Assembly (NCBI GenBank): GCA_022393335.1
Contig: JAJEKB010020989.1
Span: 268,447 to 332,446, forward strand
DNA from: Macrotrachela quadricornifera
Taxonomy: Eukaryota; Rotifera; Eurotatoria; Philodinida; Philodinidae
Reading direction: 5' to 3'
DNA: 64,000 nt
Shown: piece after piece, positions 1-12,409 of the stretch
How the letters are laid out: each line of letters starts with the position of its first letter
How positions within the stretch are numbered: the first letter of the stretch is position 1
Program-made: the position numbers and the translations under genes
The notes under the pieces: generated by a model
What the model was told of the DNA's origin: nothing
Database searches by the model: none
What the model saw: the letters and a program-made list of their open reading frames with translations, nothing else

Positions 1-243
1 GTCACTATAAGTATTGAACTTATCTTTCCACAATATTTTGTAACCTATGCAAAAATGAAAATAGAAGAAGTTGCGTATATTCATGATATCACCATCCAAT
101 ATAGTACGAATTAATAGTCGAAAAATTTTACTTCTGTAATAGTAAATGAAACGTTTCGAGATGGAGAAATTTCAGCTCGACAAGCAATTTACCGATTAGC
201 AAATCAAAGCCGCCTTAGAGCAGTGTTCTATACTGGAATATAG
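1..243 (+). CDS. 3' end of an unidentified gene, cut by the window edge
   Basis: Frame 1 is open from the first base to a TAA/TAG pair at 112-117, then continues in the same frame from 118 to a TAG at 241-243. A 39-nt GT..AG stretch (about 103-141) removes both internal stops and keeps the frame, so I read this as two exons of a gene whose 5' part lies outside the window. The second part (encoding NETFRDGEISARQAIYRL and onward) has the charged, helical composition of real protein rather than translated AT-rich noise. I do not recognise the family. If the 39-nt intron is not real, this is a pseudogene with two adjacent stops. Confidence 0.3.
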
Positions 244-1408
244 CTAAACAGGCAGGTTATTTTTCTTCTTCTTGTAGAGTTCGAATTTATAATTTTTGAC
301 TATTTAAGGAGGAGAGTTTTAGTTATGTTCCATTGCCGAGTAATACCAAGAAAAATGAGTGTGAAATTTTGAATTCTAATTCGGCCAGTATAAATTCGTA
401 AACTCAGAATTTCGGTCTGATTTCACATGATCCATCTCATGACTCGACAAGTCATTTTAATGCGAGTGAAACTTTTATCGTCAGCTAAAAAAGTCATCAA
501 TGAAAAAAAATGAGTTTTTTTTGTCTAAATTTATGATAAAATCTTCACTCATACCTTTTATGACGAACCATCAGTAGAAAAAGAATTTTTATCTTTTGCT
601 GCATCAGGGATGCCCATATATAAAGTAAAAGTTATTATACAATAGAATATCAAACTGGATCAGTTTACTATTTTTCATTATTTTACAACATTATAGAACT
701 TTTCTAGTAATTTATTTCAAATTTAGTAACTTCTAAAATGCCTAAAAATCATTTGTCTCTATCATCTCTAAATCATAATAGGTTTTTTCACCCAGAAGAA
801 CAAGAACCGATTTAGTATTAAATTACATTTACATAATGATAAGAAAAAAATGATGCTGAATACTTAATGATCAAAAGAAGATCAGTATCATAAAAACCAA
901 AATATATATGTAACAGCAAAATGAACAAGTAAATCTACATAATAAATGGCACAAATACGTATTATCTTTTTATTTTTTCCTTCCTATTCTATAATTTATA
1001 AATTGTCCCGAATATCTTAACAAGATTCTTTAAAATTCTTTTGTAAGTTTACTCCACCACTTATGACGTCAATATTCTTGTAATCATTGAAGATTTCAAC
1101 TATTTTCTTTCATATAAGAATAAAAACACAATTTAAGAATCTTCAAGTTGTCGTCAAAAGAAGCATTTTAAAATCAAGCGTAAATAGTGTCGCATCTAAT
1201 AATGCTACAATCATTCAGACATTTAAAACTAAATATATTAGTTTCTAATATGCATGACCTAACAGAGGAAGAAATTATCTATTCTTTTTTTCCTTCTTTT
1301 CTCTTCCATATATAATACTCAACTAGTTTTGTGTTACTGAACAGTGTTCGTTTCTCAAAAATTTAAAACTCAAATAATACTTGAGACGCAAAACAATTTA
1401 ATTTAAAA
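244..1408. other. Noncoding stretch upstream of the first receptor
   Basis: AT-rich with no usable ORF on either strand and no clear repeat. The last 100 bases presumably hold the promoter and 5' UTR of the receptor at 1409, but I see no motif firm enough to name. Confidence 0.5.
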
Positions 1409-2380
1409 ATGGCTTTTCAAATTAATCAATTATTTCGATTTTGGTATTTTATTATTTTAAATACATTATCAATTCCATGTTCTATTTTTGTTCTTTATCA
1501 TCTTTTATTTGATCGAAGTCTTCGTCAAGCTCTGAATAATCATGTTATTATTGTCATTCTTATTAGTAATCTCATCCTTCAACTAATAGATATTCCATTC
1601 CTTATACATTTTTCTCGAGTTGGTACAAATTGGCAATTTTCAATTCATTTTGGTCAATTTTGGATGTTAACAGATTATTTATGTTATCCAATGGAACTAA
1701 TACTTTTTTCTTGGGCTACAATGGAAAGACATATACTTATATTTCATGATCGATGGTTATTAACAAAAACAAAACGATTTTTTCTTCATTATCTTCCTTT
1801 AATAATAATTCTTACATATTGTTTCATCTATTATCTTACGATAGTAGTGTTCCTATCTTGTGGAAATATGAGCGCTGCCAGTCAAATAAATGGACTTCCT
1901 ATTGCTTGTACACATGCTAATGTGTCTCTTGCATTGTGGGATCTTTTTGGTAATTATATTTGTCCAACAATTATTACATTAATTTTTAGTATTGGTCTTA
2001 TTGTTCGTGTTCTAGTTAGAAAATCTCGTTTAAATCAAGGAATTCAATGGCGAAAACAACGAAAAATGATTATTCAAATATTATTTATAACAACTGTTTG
2101 TCAAATATTTAATTTTCCATGGGCATTTCTAGCATTTTGCAATACAGTTAAATTCCCAATAGATACTGATAGAACAGCTTATTCAGTGATATTTTTTTTT
2201 CCCTATAGTTTTATATTCGTTTGTCCATTTGTATGTTGTGCAATGTTACCAAAATGTGGAGAAAAATTAAAGAAATTATTCTTATGGCGACAACAACGAC
2301 GTGTTATTCATCCTGCAATAATAATTAAGAATTCTATACAAGTCAATGGAGGACTCCAAAAAATAAATATTATTCATTAA
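1409..2380 (+). CDS. Rhodopsin-like (class A) seven-transmembrane receptor, divergent
   Basis: An intact single-exon ORF of 323 residues starting at ATG. Seven hydrophobic segments fall at about residues 10-34, 44-65, 85-108, 126-150, 178-202, 218-243 and 256-280, the class A layout, with very short ends. Cys92 at the top of TM3 and Cys167 in extracellular loop 2 are placed for the usual disulfide. The DRY position at the end of TM3 reads M-E-R-H (105-108), so Arg is kept while Asp becomes Glu and Tyr becomes His. The usual NPxxY of TM7 is not present in recognisable form (VCPFVCCAML instead). It is not a close relative of the tandem receptors downstream. It should act at the plasma membrane coupling a ligand to a G protein; the ligand cannot be told. 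The basic C-terminal tail follows TM7 directly. Confidence 0.8.
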   Translation: MAFQINQLFRFWYFIILNTLSIPCSIFVLYHLLFDRSLRQALNNHVIIVILISNLILQLIDIPFLIHFSRVGTNWQFSIHFGQFWMLTDYLCYPMELILFSWATMERHILIFHDRWLLTKTKRFFLHYLPLIIILTYCFIYYLTIVVFLSCGNMSAASQINGLPIACTHANVSLALWDLFGNYICPTIITLIFSIGLIVRVLVRKSRLNQGIQWRKQRKMIIQILFITTVCQIFNFPWAFLAFCNTVKFPIDTDRTAYSVIFFFPYSFIFVCPFVCCAMLPKCGEKLKKLFLWRQQRRVIHPAIIIKNSIQVNGGLQKINIIH

Positions 2381-4951
2381 AAATTATGTTTTTTGTTGCG
2401 CATATTTTTGTTGTGCAAAATAATAAAATAAAATGAAAAAACATCTATTTTTATAGTTTATTTATAACTTAGTTACAGACAGTTAATGCATGGATGATAT
2501 CTTTCATAGATATAATCTTTTATCTTGATTGATCCAGACAGTTTGATGTTAAATTATTTAATGAATTTATTTAGAAATAAACTTGAAAGTGACGTTGAAT
2601 ATTAGTCTAATACGAAATTTTTTATCAAAAAAATTCCGTTACATAGATTATTTCATGAAAATCAAACTCATCTCAATAGTTTCATTGTTTTTGTATCATT
2701 TTCATTCTCTTGCATTGTCTATTCTAGAAAAACTGAAATTACTGCATTAGTTTTATTTCTTTTTCATTATGTTTTTTTTTATTGAAATATAAGTTTTTAT
2801 CCTTCTTTGTTTCATTATACTTAAAACCTTTAAATACAACGGTAACAACTTTCATTACTTTAGCATCATTTTCATTTTATTAAATTTGATAATTCATGAA
2901 AACAATTGATGCATTTGAATCTCTTATCTCGATATCTGTCGTTACACATATGTACGAATGTCGATTTTATAAAATCATGTATGAAAGTGTCAGTTTTGTG
3001 GTGAAACATGGCATTTGTTTTTGCTTTCAACATCACGTCTCATTGAAAAGTTTTGCATTAAAGTGATGTAAAATACATCATTTTGCGCTGTTTATTCATT
3101 TCATGGAAGAAAACATCTGCTGGATATATGGAAGCATTCATTCATCTTCACATAGTCTTTCTATTCTTTGCAGTCATTTAATGAAATCATGCATTTGCTA
3201 ATATTTAAATATCTAAAAATTATTTCTATTATATTGATGATGCAAAATAATAGTACGTTTATTGTATACAGTTTTGCTTTCATGTTTATTAAAATATATC
3301 TATCCACATCAGAATATTATATTCTAAAAAAATATTCATTAATTCGGGAATAAAATATCAATCACTCTCACAAAATTCATTATCAGCAATCAAAACAGTC
3401 AAAATATAACAAACAATTCGTAAATCCGCCTCCTTATCATATGATATCAATAACAATAGAAGATAATGATAGGCAAAAATTTAATACTATAAGAATTCAA
3501 TTATCCATTATTTCATTTATAAAATTTGTATGAATATTGTTGTCTGCTTCGAATATATCATAACTAATCTATTAAATTTATAACTATCTCAGAAAAATAA
3601 ATATTAAATATGAATATTTTAGTAGTAATATTGTCATTCTCAAGATCTCTATAGATCAACTTTGTTCCATTTCATTAAATTGATTTCCTTCTCACATGAA
3701 TAAAAACATTGAAGTAGACATATCAAGAATTTAATGATATAATCGAAACAATTCATGAATCATTTAAGCTAATATTAATATGCGAAATGAAAATTTGCTC
3801 ATATGACTTCGTAATAATATATGTGAGTAATTAAAACTGATTTATATTATATTCGTCGAGTAATTTTCATCAATTGAACTCATCGGTTTCACTTATGAAA
3901 AAACTATACACTCAAATTACAATATTATCATGTTCTTGCTCATTTTGTATTGCACCACTTTGAAAAACCAATTCTATCACCATGGACAACACATTAAAAC
4001 CATTACATACAGCTTAGACAACATTTTCACGAATATGAAAGGTAATACATGTATAAACAATAGAATCATTCGAAGAAATTACAAACTATACGAAAATGCT
4101 TTTACTCTTAGATGAAAACAGCCTACACACGTATATCAAAGACACAACTAGACTATAAGCTATATTTAATATTTAATAGGGTAGTGGAAAAGCTTGCAAG
4201 ATCAAAATGAGTTCAATTTTGTTCCCTGTTTTTGTCAGAAAATATTTCTCAAGACAGCTTAAACAAATACTGGAACCGATAAGGAAAAGTTCTGTCAGAG
4301 CGAATTTATACCAAAGATAAAACCTACATTGATAAAATGTCTATCATTTATTGGTAACAAGTGTTATTATTTGTCAGAGAAATCTGTATACGGTAAAAGT
4401 TTCAAACACTGCCAAACTGAGGATTTTGGTTGAATAGAAGTAATCTATGAGTAGAAATCTCTTAACCGAGGATGATCATACGGATCTCATAATAACCTAC
4501 TGAAAAAAAACGAAAATTTTGCTTTTCAGATAGAGGTGACCACCCCGAACATTCCATGGTAGATGCACTCCTAGTTTCCATCCATTTTGTCGTTCGAACG
4601 ACACTCGATTTTGATCTTTACGGCAAACAAAAAGAGTAAAGATAATAAATGTCCATTAGTTTATGGTTGATTTACTTTATCACCTTCGATGCTATTCTGG
4701 TAGATACCAAAGTGTAGTGAAACATTATATTGTTTTCGTCAGATACCAAGCCCGACTGATCCATAGAATAACAGTTACAAGTACTGTGAATGCGATCGTA
4801 TACAGCCATAAAGATTCATAATTTGCTGTTTTGATAGTGATCGTATATGGCTGTGCTTATTTGATCTAAGCATACAGCGAACCCGATATGAGAATGCGGT
4901 TCAATTTCAAATCTGATTAGATTCATTAAGGTATGAATCAAATTGGCATAA
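2381..4951. other. Long AT-rich intergenic stretch
   Basis: No gene found. 2560-3330 is rich in TTCATT/TCATTT-type short words; ORFs of about 60 codons here have no protein-like composition. Near 4790-4860 a short imperfect inverted repeat occurs around GATCGTATA(C/T)(A/G)GC. No tRNA or other RNA gene seen. Confidence 0.5.
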
Positions 4952-7900
4952 AAATACAAATGAGATAAAAACAATCTATCACGTAGATAAATTAATAAAC
5001 GTAATAAATAATTATATCATATTCATTATGGTATGCAAAAAATGAATATTCGTCCTTTAAGTATTTTTTTTGACATGTATCTATATATACGATAATTAAT
5101 TTTGCCTTAGCTAAATGTAATAAAGTACGATATTCTCATTTTTTTTTAATAATATTACGTATCTCTCTTAAGGCTTTCTGCTACAATAATTAATATTTTA
5201 GTTTTTATTAGTAATTCATAAAACTTTTTTTATGCACTATCATTTGTTTATGAAATTTACATATTTTACACAGCAAAATAGTGTGTAAGTCATAGGACGA
5301 AATTTCACGGTTTCTCACCCTTACTTTATATAATAATCGAAGTTAAAGGTTAAAGGATACGTTTTTCGAAGAACCACATCTATAGATCAGTAATTCTAAT
5401 ACTTCTATATTTGTATCAACACTAGAAAAGGCTTCTCCCTATATATATTCAAGTAGTCAGAGTTCATACTGTGTATCTTCTAGTCTATGTAAAATATGCC
5501 AATTTCTCATTTAATCTGCTATGAAATTGCGTTGGTAAATTCAACTTAATGAAATAAAGTTTTTTTTTTGAGAAAATGTTTTTCCGCAAATCATCACTTT
5601 TTCTGTAGGACAAATAACTATATTTAGATGATAATGATGCATATAAATATGAGTTGTATTTCTAATTAATTTTTTGAGACTTCTAGCCAATCATTTTAAT
5701 TTTTAATAACAAAAATGAATAACGTTATTTCAAATATCTTATTTAGAGTTAGATGACGACATTATTTATCATAGAAAATTAGTTTTATTCAGTAAAAAAG
5801 AATTAAGAACTTAAGGTGAAAATAAATATCATATTTGATACTATATAATAAGAAGAAACAATCTGATCTCTTTGCTTATTGTAACAAGCAGGTGGATTTT
5901 TATTGAACATTTTACAGCTTTCCAAAGACAAATTTTAGTTACTAATCGAGATAAGTCGTTTTGAATTTTATGAAATATTTTCTAAGCAAACACATCGGAT
6001 GATAGATCGATTGATTGATTGTATCGGCAAGACTAAAATTGTGATATAATCTAATAAACTTAAAGAATAAAAGATTAATTATAAAGTAATCTTCTTTTCA
6101 ACCTGTTTTTAGTCATAAGATTCATTAAATTATCTTATCTTAGTGTACTGGTTTTCAAAATTGGTACAATTATGACTTTAATCCTATATGTAAATCAACA
6201 TTTGCATTATTTGATATACTAGATAATATAAGGGATATACAGGATGTAATCTAGTTACGAAAGTCTCAACCAATTTTTTAATTTCAAAACTGGTATAATC
6301 ACATCTGTGACATAGTTGTACTCTTTAATATGTTTTTGCATACGAAAAAAATACGAATCTTTGTGTTTGATATGTTGCGTTGCCGTAATTGTGCCTCTAA
6401 AGAAAATACTTTTCTCATAGCAAGTGGAAATAATCGGAATAGGTAAAACATAAGGATATTGTAAGTAATTAATAAATTTTAGCATAGAAAATGAAAGATT
6501 AATAACTGTCATAATGTTTTAGCGAAGAGAAATTTGGACATTAATGGAATATGTGTTACGATCTTAGTCTTTTTCTTTTATTAAGAGTCATAAGATTATT
6601 TTTCAGTTGTTTTCATATTGTGAACATCTGAAACTTATTTGACATGTAAGATATATTATTATTTCTTTGTTCTTGATACACTAATTGCGTTAGTGAAATG
6701 ATTAACTAATGCATCTATTGAGGAGATGTACTTGATGAAAGATATCTTTTAATACTAAATATGTATTTTTATCTATCGAATTGAATAGAAATTAGTTGAT
6801 AATTTACATCAATACATGCTTTGTGTGAAAAATTGTTTCACACACATAAATCTAAATTTTACTGTAATTTTATTTAATAGAAAAGAAGAAATTACTAATC
6901 CACTGTTACATTTATAGCTCTTTTGTTATATTATTTGTATCTATTTTATTTTGGTGCAATGTCAAATCAAACATCTAACATAGTTACAAATTTGAAATCA
7001 GCAACATACTGGATCAATTTTATAATTCCAGTACTTCATGTTATTTTTGGAGCAATTGGAAATTTATTGAATTTGATTATATTCAGTCGTCGTTCTTTAC
7101 GTATCAATCCTTGTTCATTATATTTTTTGATCGGTTCGATAAACAACTTTGTTGTTATTTATGCATTTGGATTTGCACGCTATCTTGCAAATATCTGGAA
7201 TTTGGATCCATCAGCTACAAATATTGTTTTGTGTAAACTACGTATATATTTGGGATATGTTTCTTTTAGTCTTGTTTTGTGGTTTCTGGCACTTGCCAGT
7301 GTCGACCGATTTCTTTCGAGTTCACATAATGCGGGACATCGACGATTAAGTAGTTTATCAAATTCTCGAAAGATTATTGCGATTATTACCATACTTGCTT
7401 TACTATTGTATGTGCATATATTAATTTTATTTGCACCTTTTCCGAATGGTAATGTGTATGCTTGCAAAAGCATTTTCTATGAATATACTGTTTTTCTGAG
7501 CTTATTTTTTCTTCTTCTTTCGGTTTTTTTACCACTCATATTAATGAGCATCTTTAGTATATTGACAATTATTAACGTTCGTAAAATTCGTACTCGTATT
7601 GTTCCTCAAAATAATAATTCACGAAATGATCGACTACAGCCACATGATCGTCAACTAGTCGTAATGCTTTTAGTTCAAGTGCTGATTACTACTCTATTCG
7701 CGACTCCCTATGCTATTCTCAGTACATGGAGTACATTTGCTTTAAGTATCTTTAAATATAACCTTACAACATTTCAACAAGCACTTTATAACTTTTGGTT
7801 TGAATTCGCTCGATTACTTTCCTTCACCAATCCTGTTATTGGATTTTGTATTTACAGTTTGACTGGTTCTAAATTTCGTACTGAAATGAAACAATGTATT

Positions 7901-8188
7901 AAATATGTATTGAAATTTATTTTGAACTCAATTGGCCTAATGAGATATATGCCATTGAGAGTTCAACAAGCATTACACAATGTAAATCAAATGGATTCCA
8001 ACCATGACACTGCAATACAAAATAGAAGAGGAAATGCTATTCAACGTCAAAGAACAATAATTCTAAGTACTGCTTTATAGACTTAAGCAATGAATTTCTT
8101 TCTTGCATAGATTTATTAATAATCATTGTTGTTGTCATCCTACCATTAATAAACAAAATCTTTATTAATCAACCTGAATGTTGTGCAT
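4952..8188 (+). repeat. Left unit of a tandem segmental duplication (carries a receptor gene)
   Basis: Starting at AATACAAATGAGATAAAA, this segment matches the stretch beginning at about 8951 nearly base for base across noncoding DNA and the receptor gene, up to GAATGTTGTG near 8186. Both copies keep the same order and orientation. This unit is uninterrupted; the right unit has the same sequence split by later insertions, so this copy shows the pre-insertion state. Bases 6380-6497 of this unit have no counterpart in the right unit. Confidence 0.85.
6959..8080 (+). CDS. FMRFamide-type class A seven-transmembrane receptor, copy 1
   Basis: Intact single-exon ORF of 373 residues. I chose ATG at 6959 (MSNQTSNIV) because the upstream in-frame extension has no ATG and because the paralogue at 14194 starts at the same place. 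Asn3 is in an N-glycosylation sequon. TM1 carries G-N (34-35). Cys92 (TM3) and Cys169 (loop 2) are the expected disulfide pair. The end of TM3 reads D-R-F (116-118) in place of DRY, and TM7 reads NPVIGF (291-296) in place of NPxxY. A basic third intracellular loop (about 207-232) and a roughly 70-residue tail follow. The pattern fits the large peptide-receptor-like 7TM families of rotifers; the ligand is unknown. It is the left member of a tandem pair created by segmental duplication. Confidence 0.85.
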   Translation: MSNQTSNIVTNLKSATYWINFIIPVLHVIFGAIGNLLNLIIFSRRSLRINPCSLYFLIGSINNFVVIYAFGFARYLANIWNLDPSATNIVLCKLRIYLGYVSFSLVLWFLALASVDRFLSSSHNAGHRRLSSLSNSRKIIAIITILALLLYVHILILFAPFPNGNVYACKSIFYEYTVFLSLFFLLLSVFLPLILMSIFSILTIINVRKIRTRIVPQNNNSRNDRLQPHDRQLVVMLLVQVLITTLFATPYAILSTWSTFALSIFKYNLTTFQQALYNFWFEFARLLSFTNPVIGFCIYSLTGSKFRTEMKQCIKYVLKFILNSIGLMRYMPLRVQQALHNVNQMDSNHDTAIQNRRGNAIQRQRTIILSTAL

Positions 8189-8871
8189 CAGAGCTGCCAA
8201 TAGGTCACTTTTTTCCAGCCTGACCTGGCCTAGTATAGCCTCACCTTGCCTGTGGGTCGAACCGAGATGGACTGTTTGTTTTCATAGCCTGACCTGACGG
8301 GCTATCAGGCACCTGCTCAGGCCAAGTGATATTTGTAATTTTTCAAAACGATTGAATTGTATAAGTTAGGATTGGTATACAATTTCATTTCTCGTGATTT
8401 AACATTTTCATAACGATAATAGCAGGCAAGTGTTTACACAAAATAGTAATATTAGTCGAGCACTGTGAACACATCTTGAAACCTTTGTTGACCTGTGGAT
8501 AATAAGAACATTTTTTATGTAAGATTACTATTGAAACCGAAGATTTTCTTTCACACAAAGTATTATTCGAGGGAAGAACATTGCGACCTATCGCGAAAAG
8601 TTTCCATACTATTTTGACGCACATGCTCATGATCTTTTTAACTTTTTTATGTAAGCTGATCATGCACTCTGGGGATATTTGGAGTCAAGTAAAGTCTTGC
8701 CGAACGCTTGAAAAAAGTACAAATAGGAAAGTTAAAATAAAGAGACAATCATCGCAAATATTTTTCATAAAAGAAAGACCCAAATTATTGAAATTTTTTT
8801 ATAACTCACGAAAAAAATTAAAATGGTTTCTCAACTAGGCCGTCAGGCGCCAGACCAGGCCGGCAGCTCTG
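8189..8871. mobile_element. Small non-autonomous DNA transposon with CAGAGCTGCC ends
   Basis: 683 bp bounded by perfect 10-bp terminal inverted repeats, CAGAGCTGCC at 8189-8198 and its complement at 8862-8871; subterminal sequence on both sides is rich in GCCTG/CAGGC words, as in hAT elements. The flanks GTGCAT (left) and GTACAT (right) could be a decayed target duplication but do not make a clean 8 bp. It starts where similarity to the right-hand duplicated unit stops. The ORFs inside on both strands are not protein-like. Assignment to hAT is inference. Confidence 0.55.
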
Positions 8872-10127
8872 GTACATATATATGTATAGAAAAGAAAAGA
8901 AAACATATTGGATAATTCTTTATGGAATGTTGTAAGAAATATTCCATAACAATACAAATGAGATAAAAATAAAAATAATTTTATCATGTAGATGAATTAA
9001 TAAACGTAACAAATAATTATATCATATTCATTATGGTATGCAAAAAATGAATATTCGTCCTTTAAGTATTTTTTTGACATGTATCTATATATACGATAAT
9101 TAATTTTGCCTTAGCTAAATATAATAAAGTACGATATTCTTATTTTTTTTTATAATATTACGTATCTCTCTTAAGGCTTTCTGCTACACTGATTAATATT
9201 TTAGTTTTCATTAATAGTTCAAAAAAATATTTTTATGAATTGTCATCTGTTTATGAAATTTACATATTTTACATAGTAAAATAGTTTGTGTAAGTTATAG
9301 GACGAAGTTTCACGGTTTCTCACCCTTACTTTATATAATAATCGAAGTTAAAGGTTAAAGGATACGTTTTTAGAAGAATCACATCTATAGATCAGTAATT
9401 GTAATGCTTCTATATTTGTATCAACACTAGAAGAGGCTTCTCCCTATATATTTAAGTAGTCAGAGTTCAAAGTTTATATTTTCTAGTTTATATAAAATAT
9501 GCCATTTTCTCATTTAATCTGCTATGAAATTGCGTTGGTAAATTCAACTAAATGAAATAAAGTTTTTTTTTGAGAAAATGTTCTTGCGCAAATCATTACT
9601 TTTTCTGTAGGACAAATAACTATATTCAGATGATAATGATGCATATAAATATGAGTTGTATTTTTAATTAATTTTTTGTGACTTCTGGCCAATCATCTTA
9701 ATTTTTAATAACAAAAATGAACAACGTAATTTCAAATATCTTATTTAGAGTAAGATGACGACATTATTTATCATAGAAAATTAGTTTTATTCAGTAAAAA
9801 AGAATTGAGAACTTAAGGTGAAAATAAATATCATATTTGATACTATATAACAAGAAGAAACAATCTGATTTCTTTGCTTATTGTAACAAGTAGGTGGATT
9901 TTTATTGAACATTTTACAGTTTTCCAAAGACAAATTTTAGTTACTAATCGAGATAAGTCGTTTTGGATTTTATGAAATATTTTCTAAGCAAACACATCGG
10001 ATGACAGATCGATTGATTGATTGTATCGACAAGACTAAAATTGTGATATAATCTAATAAACTTAAAGAATAAAAGATTAATTATAAAGTAACCTTCTTTT
10101 TAATCTGTTTTTAATTATTTTATCTTA

Positions 10128-10936
10128 TGAGGGAAGGTCTCCAAGAGTTAGTCTCCGTTTTGAATTGGGTATTTATCATTTTGTAGAGCTCGGTAAATAT
10201 GGTAACCGTGTATAAAGAATTTCTCTCCATGATGAACTTTTGAGGAACAACGAGCTTCTATACTTTCTGGAAAATCATCATAAGACTCTTAAGTAAAGGG
10301 TTAAGTTTTAGTACTGTAAGGACAAAACATAATATTGTTCGGATCAATCTGAGGTTATCAATGATGCTCTTTCATATGACCCGAACAATACTATGTTTTG
10401 TCCCTATGATAGTAAAGTGAATTTTTTTGGTGTTTGGTAGAAAACACCGTTTTCCATGAGCTATTGAAAAAATGAACTCTACTATTATAAGGACAGAACA
10501 AATTGTTATTCGGGTCATATAAAAGAGCTTCCTTGATAACCCCAGATTGGCTCGAAGAAGAATGCGTTCCATTCTTATAATGGTGGAGTTAATTTTGTCT
10601 GTAGCTCATGGAAAACGGTGTTTTCAACGAAACACCAAAAAAAATTCACTTTACTATTATAAGGACAAAACATTATGTTGTTCAGGCCATATGAAAGAGC
10701 ATCATTGATAATCTCAGATTGATCCGAACAATACTGTTTTATTCTTACAATACTAAAATTCAATCCTCCACTTAAGAGTCTTATGATGATTTTTCAAGAA
10801 GTATAGAAGCTCGTTGTTTCTGAAAAATTCACCATGGAGAGAAATCCTTTATACGCAGTTACCATATTTACTGAGCTCTACAAAATGATAAATACCAAAT
10901 TCAAAACGGAGACTAACACTTGGAGACCTTTCCTCG
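10128..10936. mobile_element. PIF/Harbinger-like palindromic MITE with TTA target duplication
   Basis: 809 bp, flanked by TTA at 10125-10127 and 10937-10939. The uninterrupted site in the sister duplication (about 6139-6146, ATCTTAGTG) shows that one TTA was duplicated on insertion. The element is almost entirely an inverted repeat: ends TGAGGGAAGGTCTCC and GGAGACCTTTCCTCG, with about 200 bp of matching arm, followed by nested internal inverted copies around GGACAAAACAT and CACCGTTTTCCATGAGCT. The 3-bp TTA duplication is the hallmark of PIF/Harbinger elements. No transposase. Confidence 0.8.
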
Positions 10937-11277
10937 TTAGTGTACTGATTTTCAAAATTGGCACAATTATGATTTTAATTCTATATGTAAATCAACATTT
11001 GCATTATTTCATGTACTAGATAATATAAGGAATATACAATATGTAATTTAGTTACAAAAATTTCAACCAATTTTTTAATTTCAATACTGGTATAATCGCA
11101 TCTGTGGCATAGTTGTACTCTTTAATATGTTTTTGCATAGGAAAAAAAATACGAATCTTTGTCTTTGATATGTTGCGTTGGCACAGAGATGTCACAATCC
11201 CAATACGCTGGGTAACGACATGCTACGCGTCAAGATATCCTGAAGAGCAACCACCTCATTACCTTATACTTCGCAAT

Positions 11278-12083
11278 TAGGGGTGCAACAAATCTTAATG
11301 AAGATTTGGATTTGGTACCCAATTCTTTGGATTTGGAATTGGGTTTGGATTTGAATGCTAGAATTGGAATTGGGTTTGGATTTGAATGCCGGAATTGGAA
11401 TTGGATTTGGATTTGGAATTGAGATTGGTGATTTGGGTTTGGATTTGAATGCTAGAATTGGATTTGGATTTGGGTTTGGAATTGAAATTTGGGATTTGAG
11501 TTTGGATTTGAATGCCAAAATTGGATTTGGATTTGGATTTAGATTCTAGATTTGGGATTTGAGTTTGGATTTAGTTTTTATCTTTCACACTCAAAGTTGA
11601 AGTCTAAAGTAGTAATGAAGTTATAGTTCATGCGGAAGTTTACCTTCCTCTGCAAACACCTTAATTTCTTTAAGAACCGTACACAAACTGCATGCTTACT
11701 TCGAAATATATAACCATACATAAACGTGAAATTTGTATAAAGTAATACAGAGAATAGTATTGATGTCCTATTGCGCTGAGTTCGGGCGATTTGATTAATC
11801 TAATGTCAGAGTCACAAGCATTCCAAACATCTGATATCCAAATCCAAAACCAAATCTCGAGACCAAACCCAAACCCAAATCCAAATCTCGAGACCAAGCC
11901 CAAACCCAAATCCAAATCTCGAGACCAAACCCAAATCCAAATCCAAATCCAGAGACCAAACCCAAACCCAGATCCAAATCTCGAGGCCAAACCCAAACCC
12001 AGATCCAAATCTCGAGACCAAACCCAAACCCAAATCCAAATCTCTCTAAACAAATCCAAGGCTTTGGATTTGTTGCACCCCTA
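11278..12083 (-). mobile_element. hAT-type MITE with TAGGGGTGCAACAAATC ends, copy 1
   Basis: 806 bp with 17-bp terminal inverted repeats TAGGGGTGCAACAAATC, flanked by a perfect 8-bp target duplication TTCGCAAT (11270-11277 and 12084-12091), the size produced by hAT transposases. The interior holds two degenerate minisatellites made of GGATTTGGATTTGGG-type words, in inverted arrangement, around a unique core of about 250 bp. ORFs here (FGFGFG, NPNPNP) are translations of the minisatellite and not genes. Copy 2 at 32329-33022 is in the opposite orientation. Confidence 0.9.
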
Positions 12084-12104
12084 TTCGCAATATATTTGTA
12101 TAGC

Positions 12105-12372
12105 TGAGATTTTTGAGTGCTTTTGGTGCAATGGGGTAATTGCTCTAAAATTTTATAGGCATCGAAAAAGTTGAGATTTTTGAGTGCTTTTGGTGCAATG
12201 GGGTAATTGCTCCAAAATATTATAGGCATCAAAAAAGTTGAGATTTTTGAGTGCTTTTGGTGCAATGGGGTAATTGCTCTAAAATTTTATAGGCATCGAA
12301 AAAGTTGAGATTTTTGAGTGCATTTGGTGCAATGGGGTAATTGCTCTAAAATTTTATAAGCATCGAAAAAGT
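12105..12372 (+). repeat. Four tandem copies of a 67-bp unit
   Basis: Units start at 12105, 12172, 12239 and 12306. Each contains GAGATTTTTGAGTGC and TTTGGTGCAATGGGG and differs by only one to four bases. The core of about 31 bp recurs in inverted orientation in the array at about 13396-13640. Confidence 0.9.
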
Positions 12373-12409
12373 TGAGGGTGAGGGTGTGTGTGTGAGGGAG
12401 GGTGAGAGT

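Noticed and set aside
7180..7473. Minus-strand ORF of 97 codons (also at 14415-14708)
   Set aside because: Antisense shadows conserved only because the receptor gene is duplicated.
11264..12265. Several overlapping ORFs on both strands rich in FGFG, LEIWIW or NPNPNP
   Set aside because: They translate the GGATTTGG minisatellites of a hAT MITE; all frames stay open because of repeat composition.
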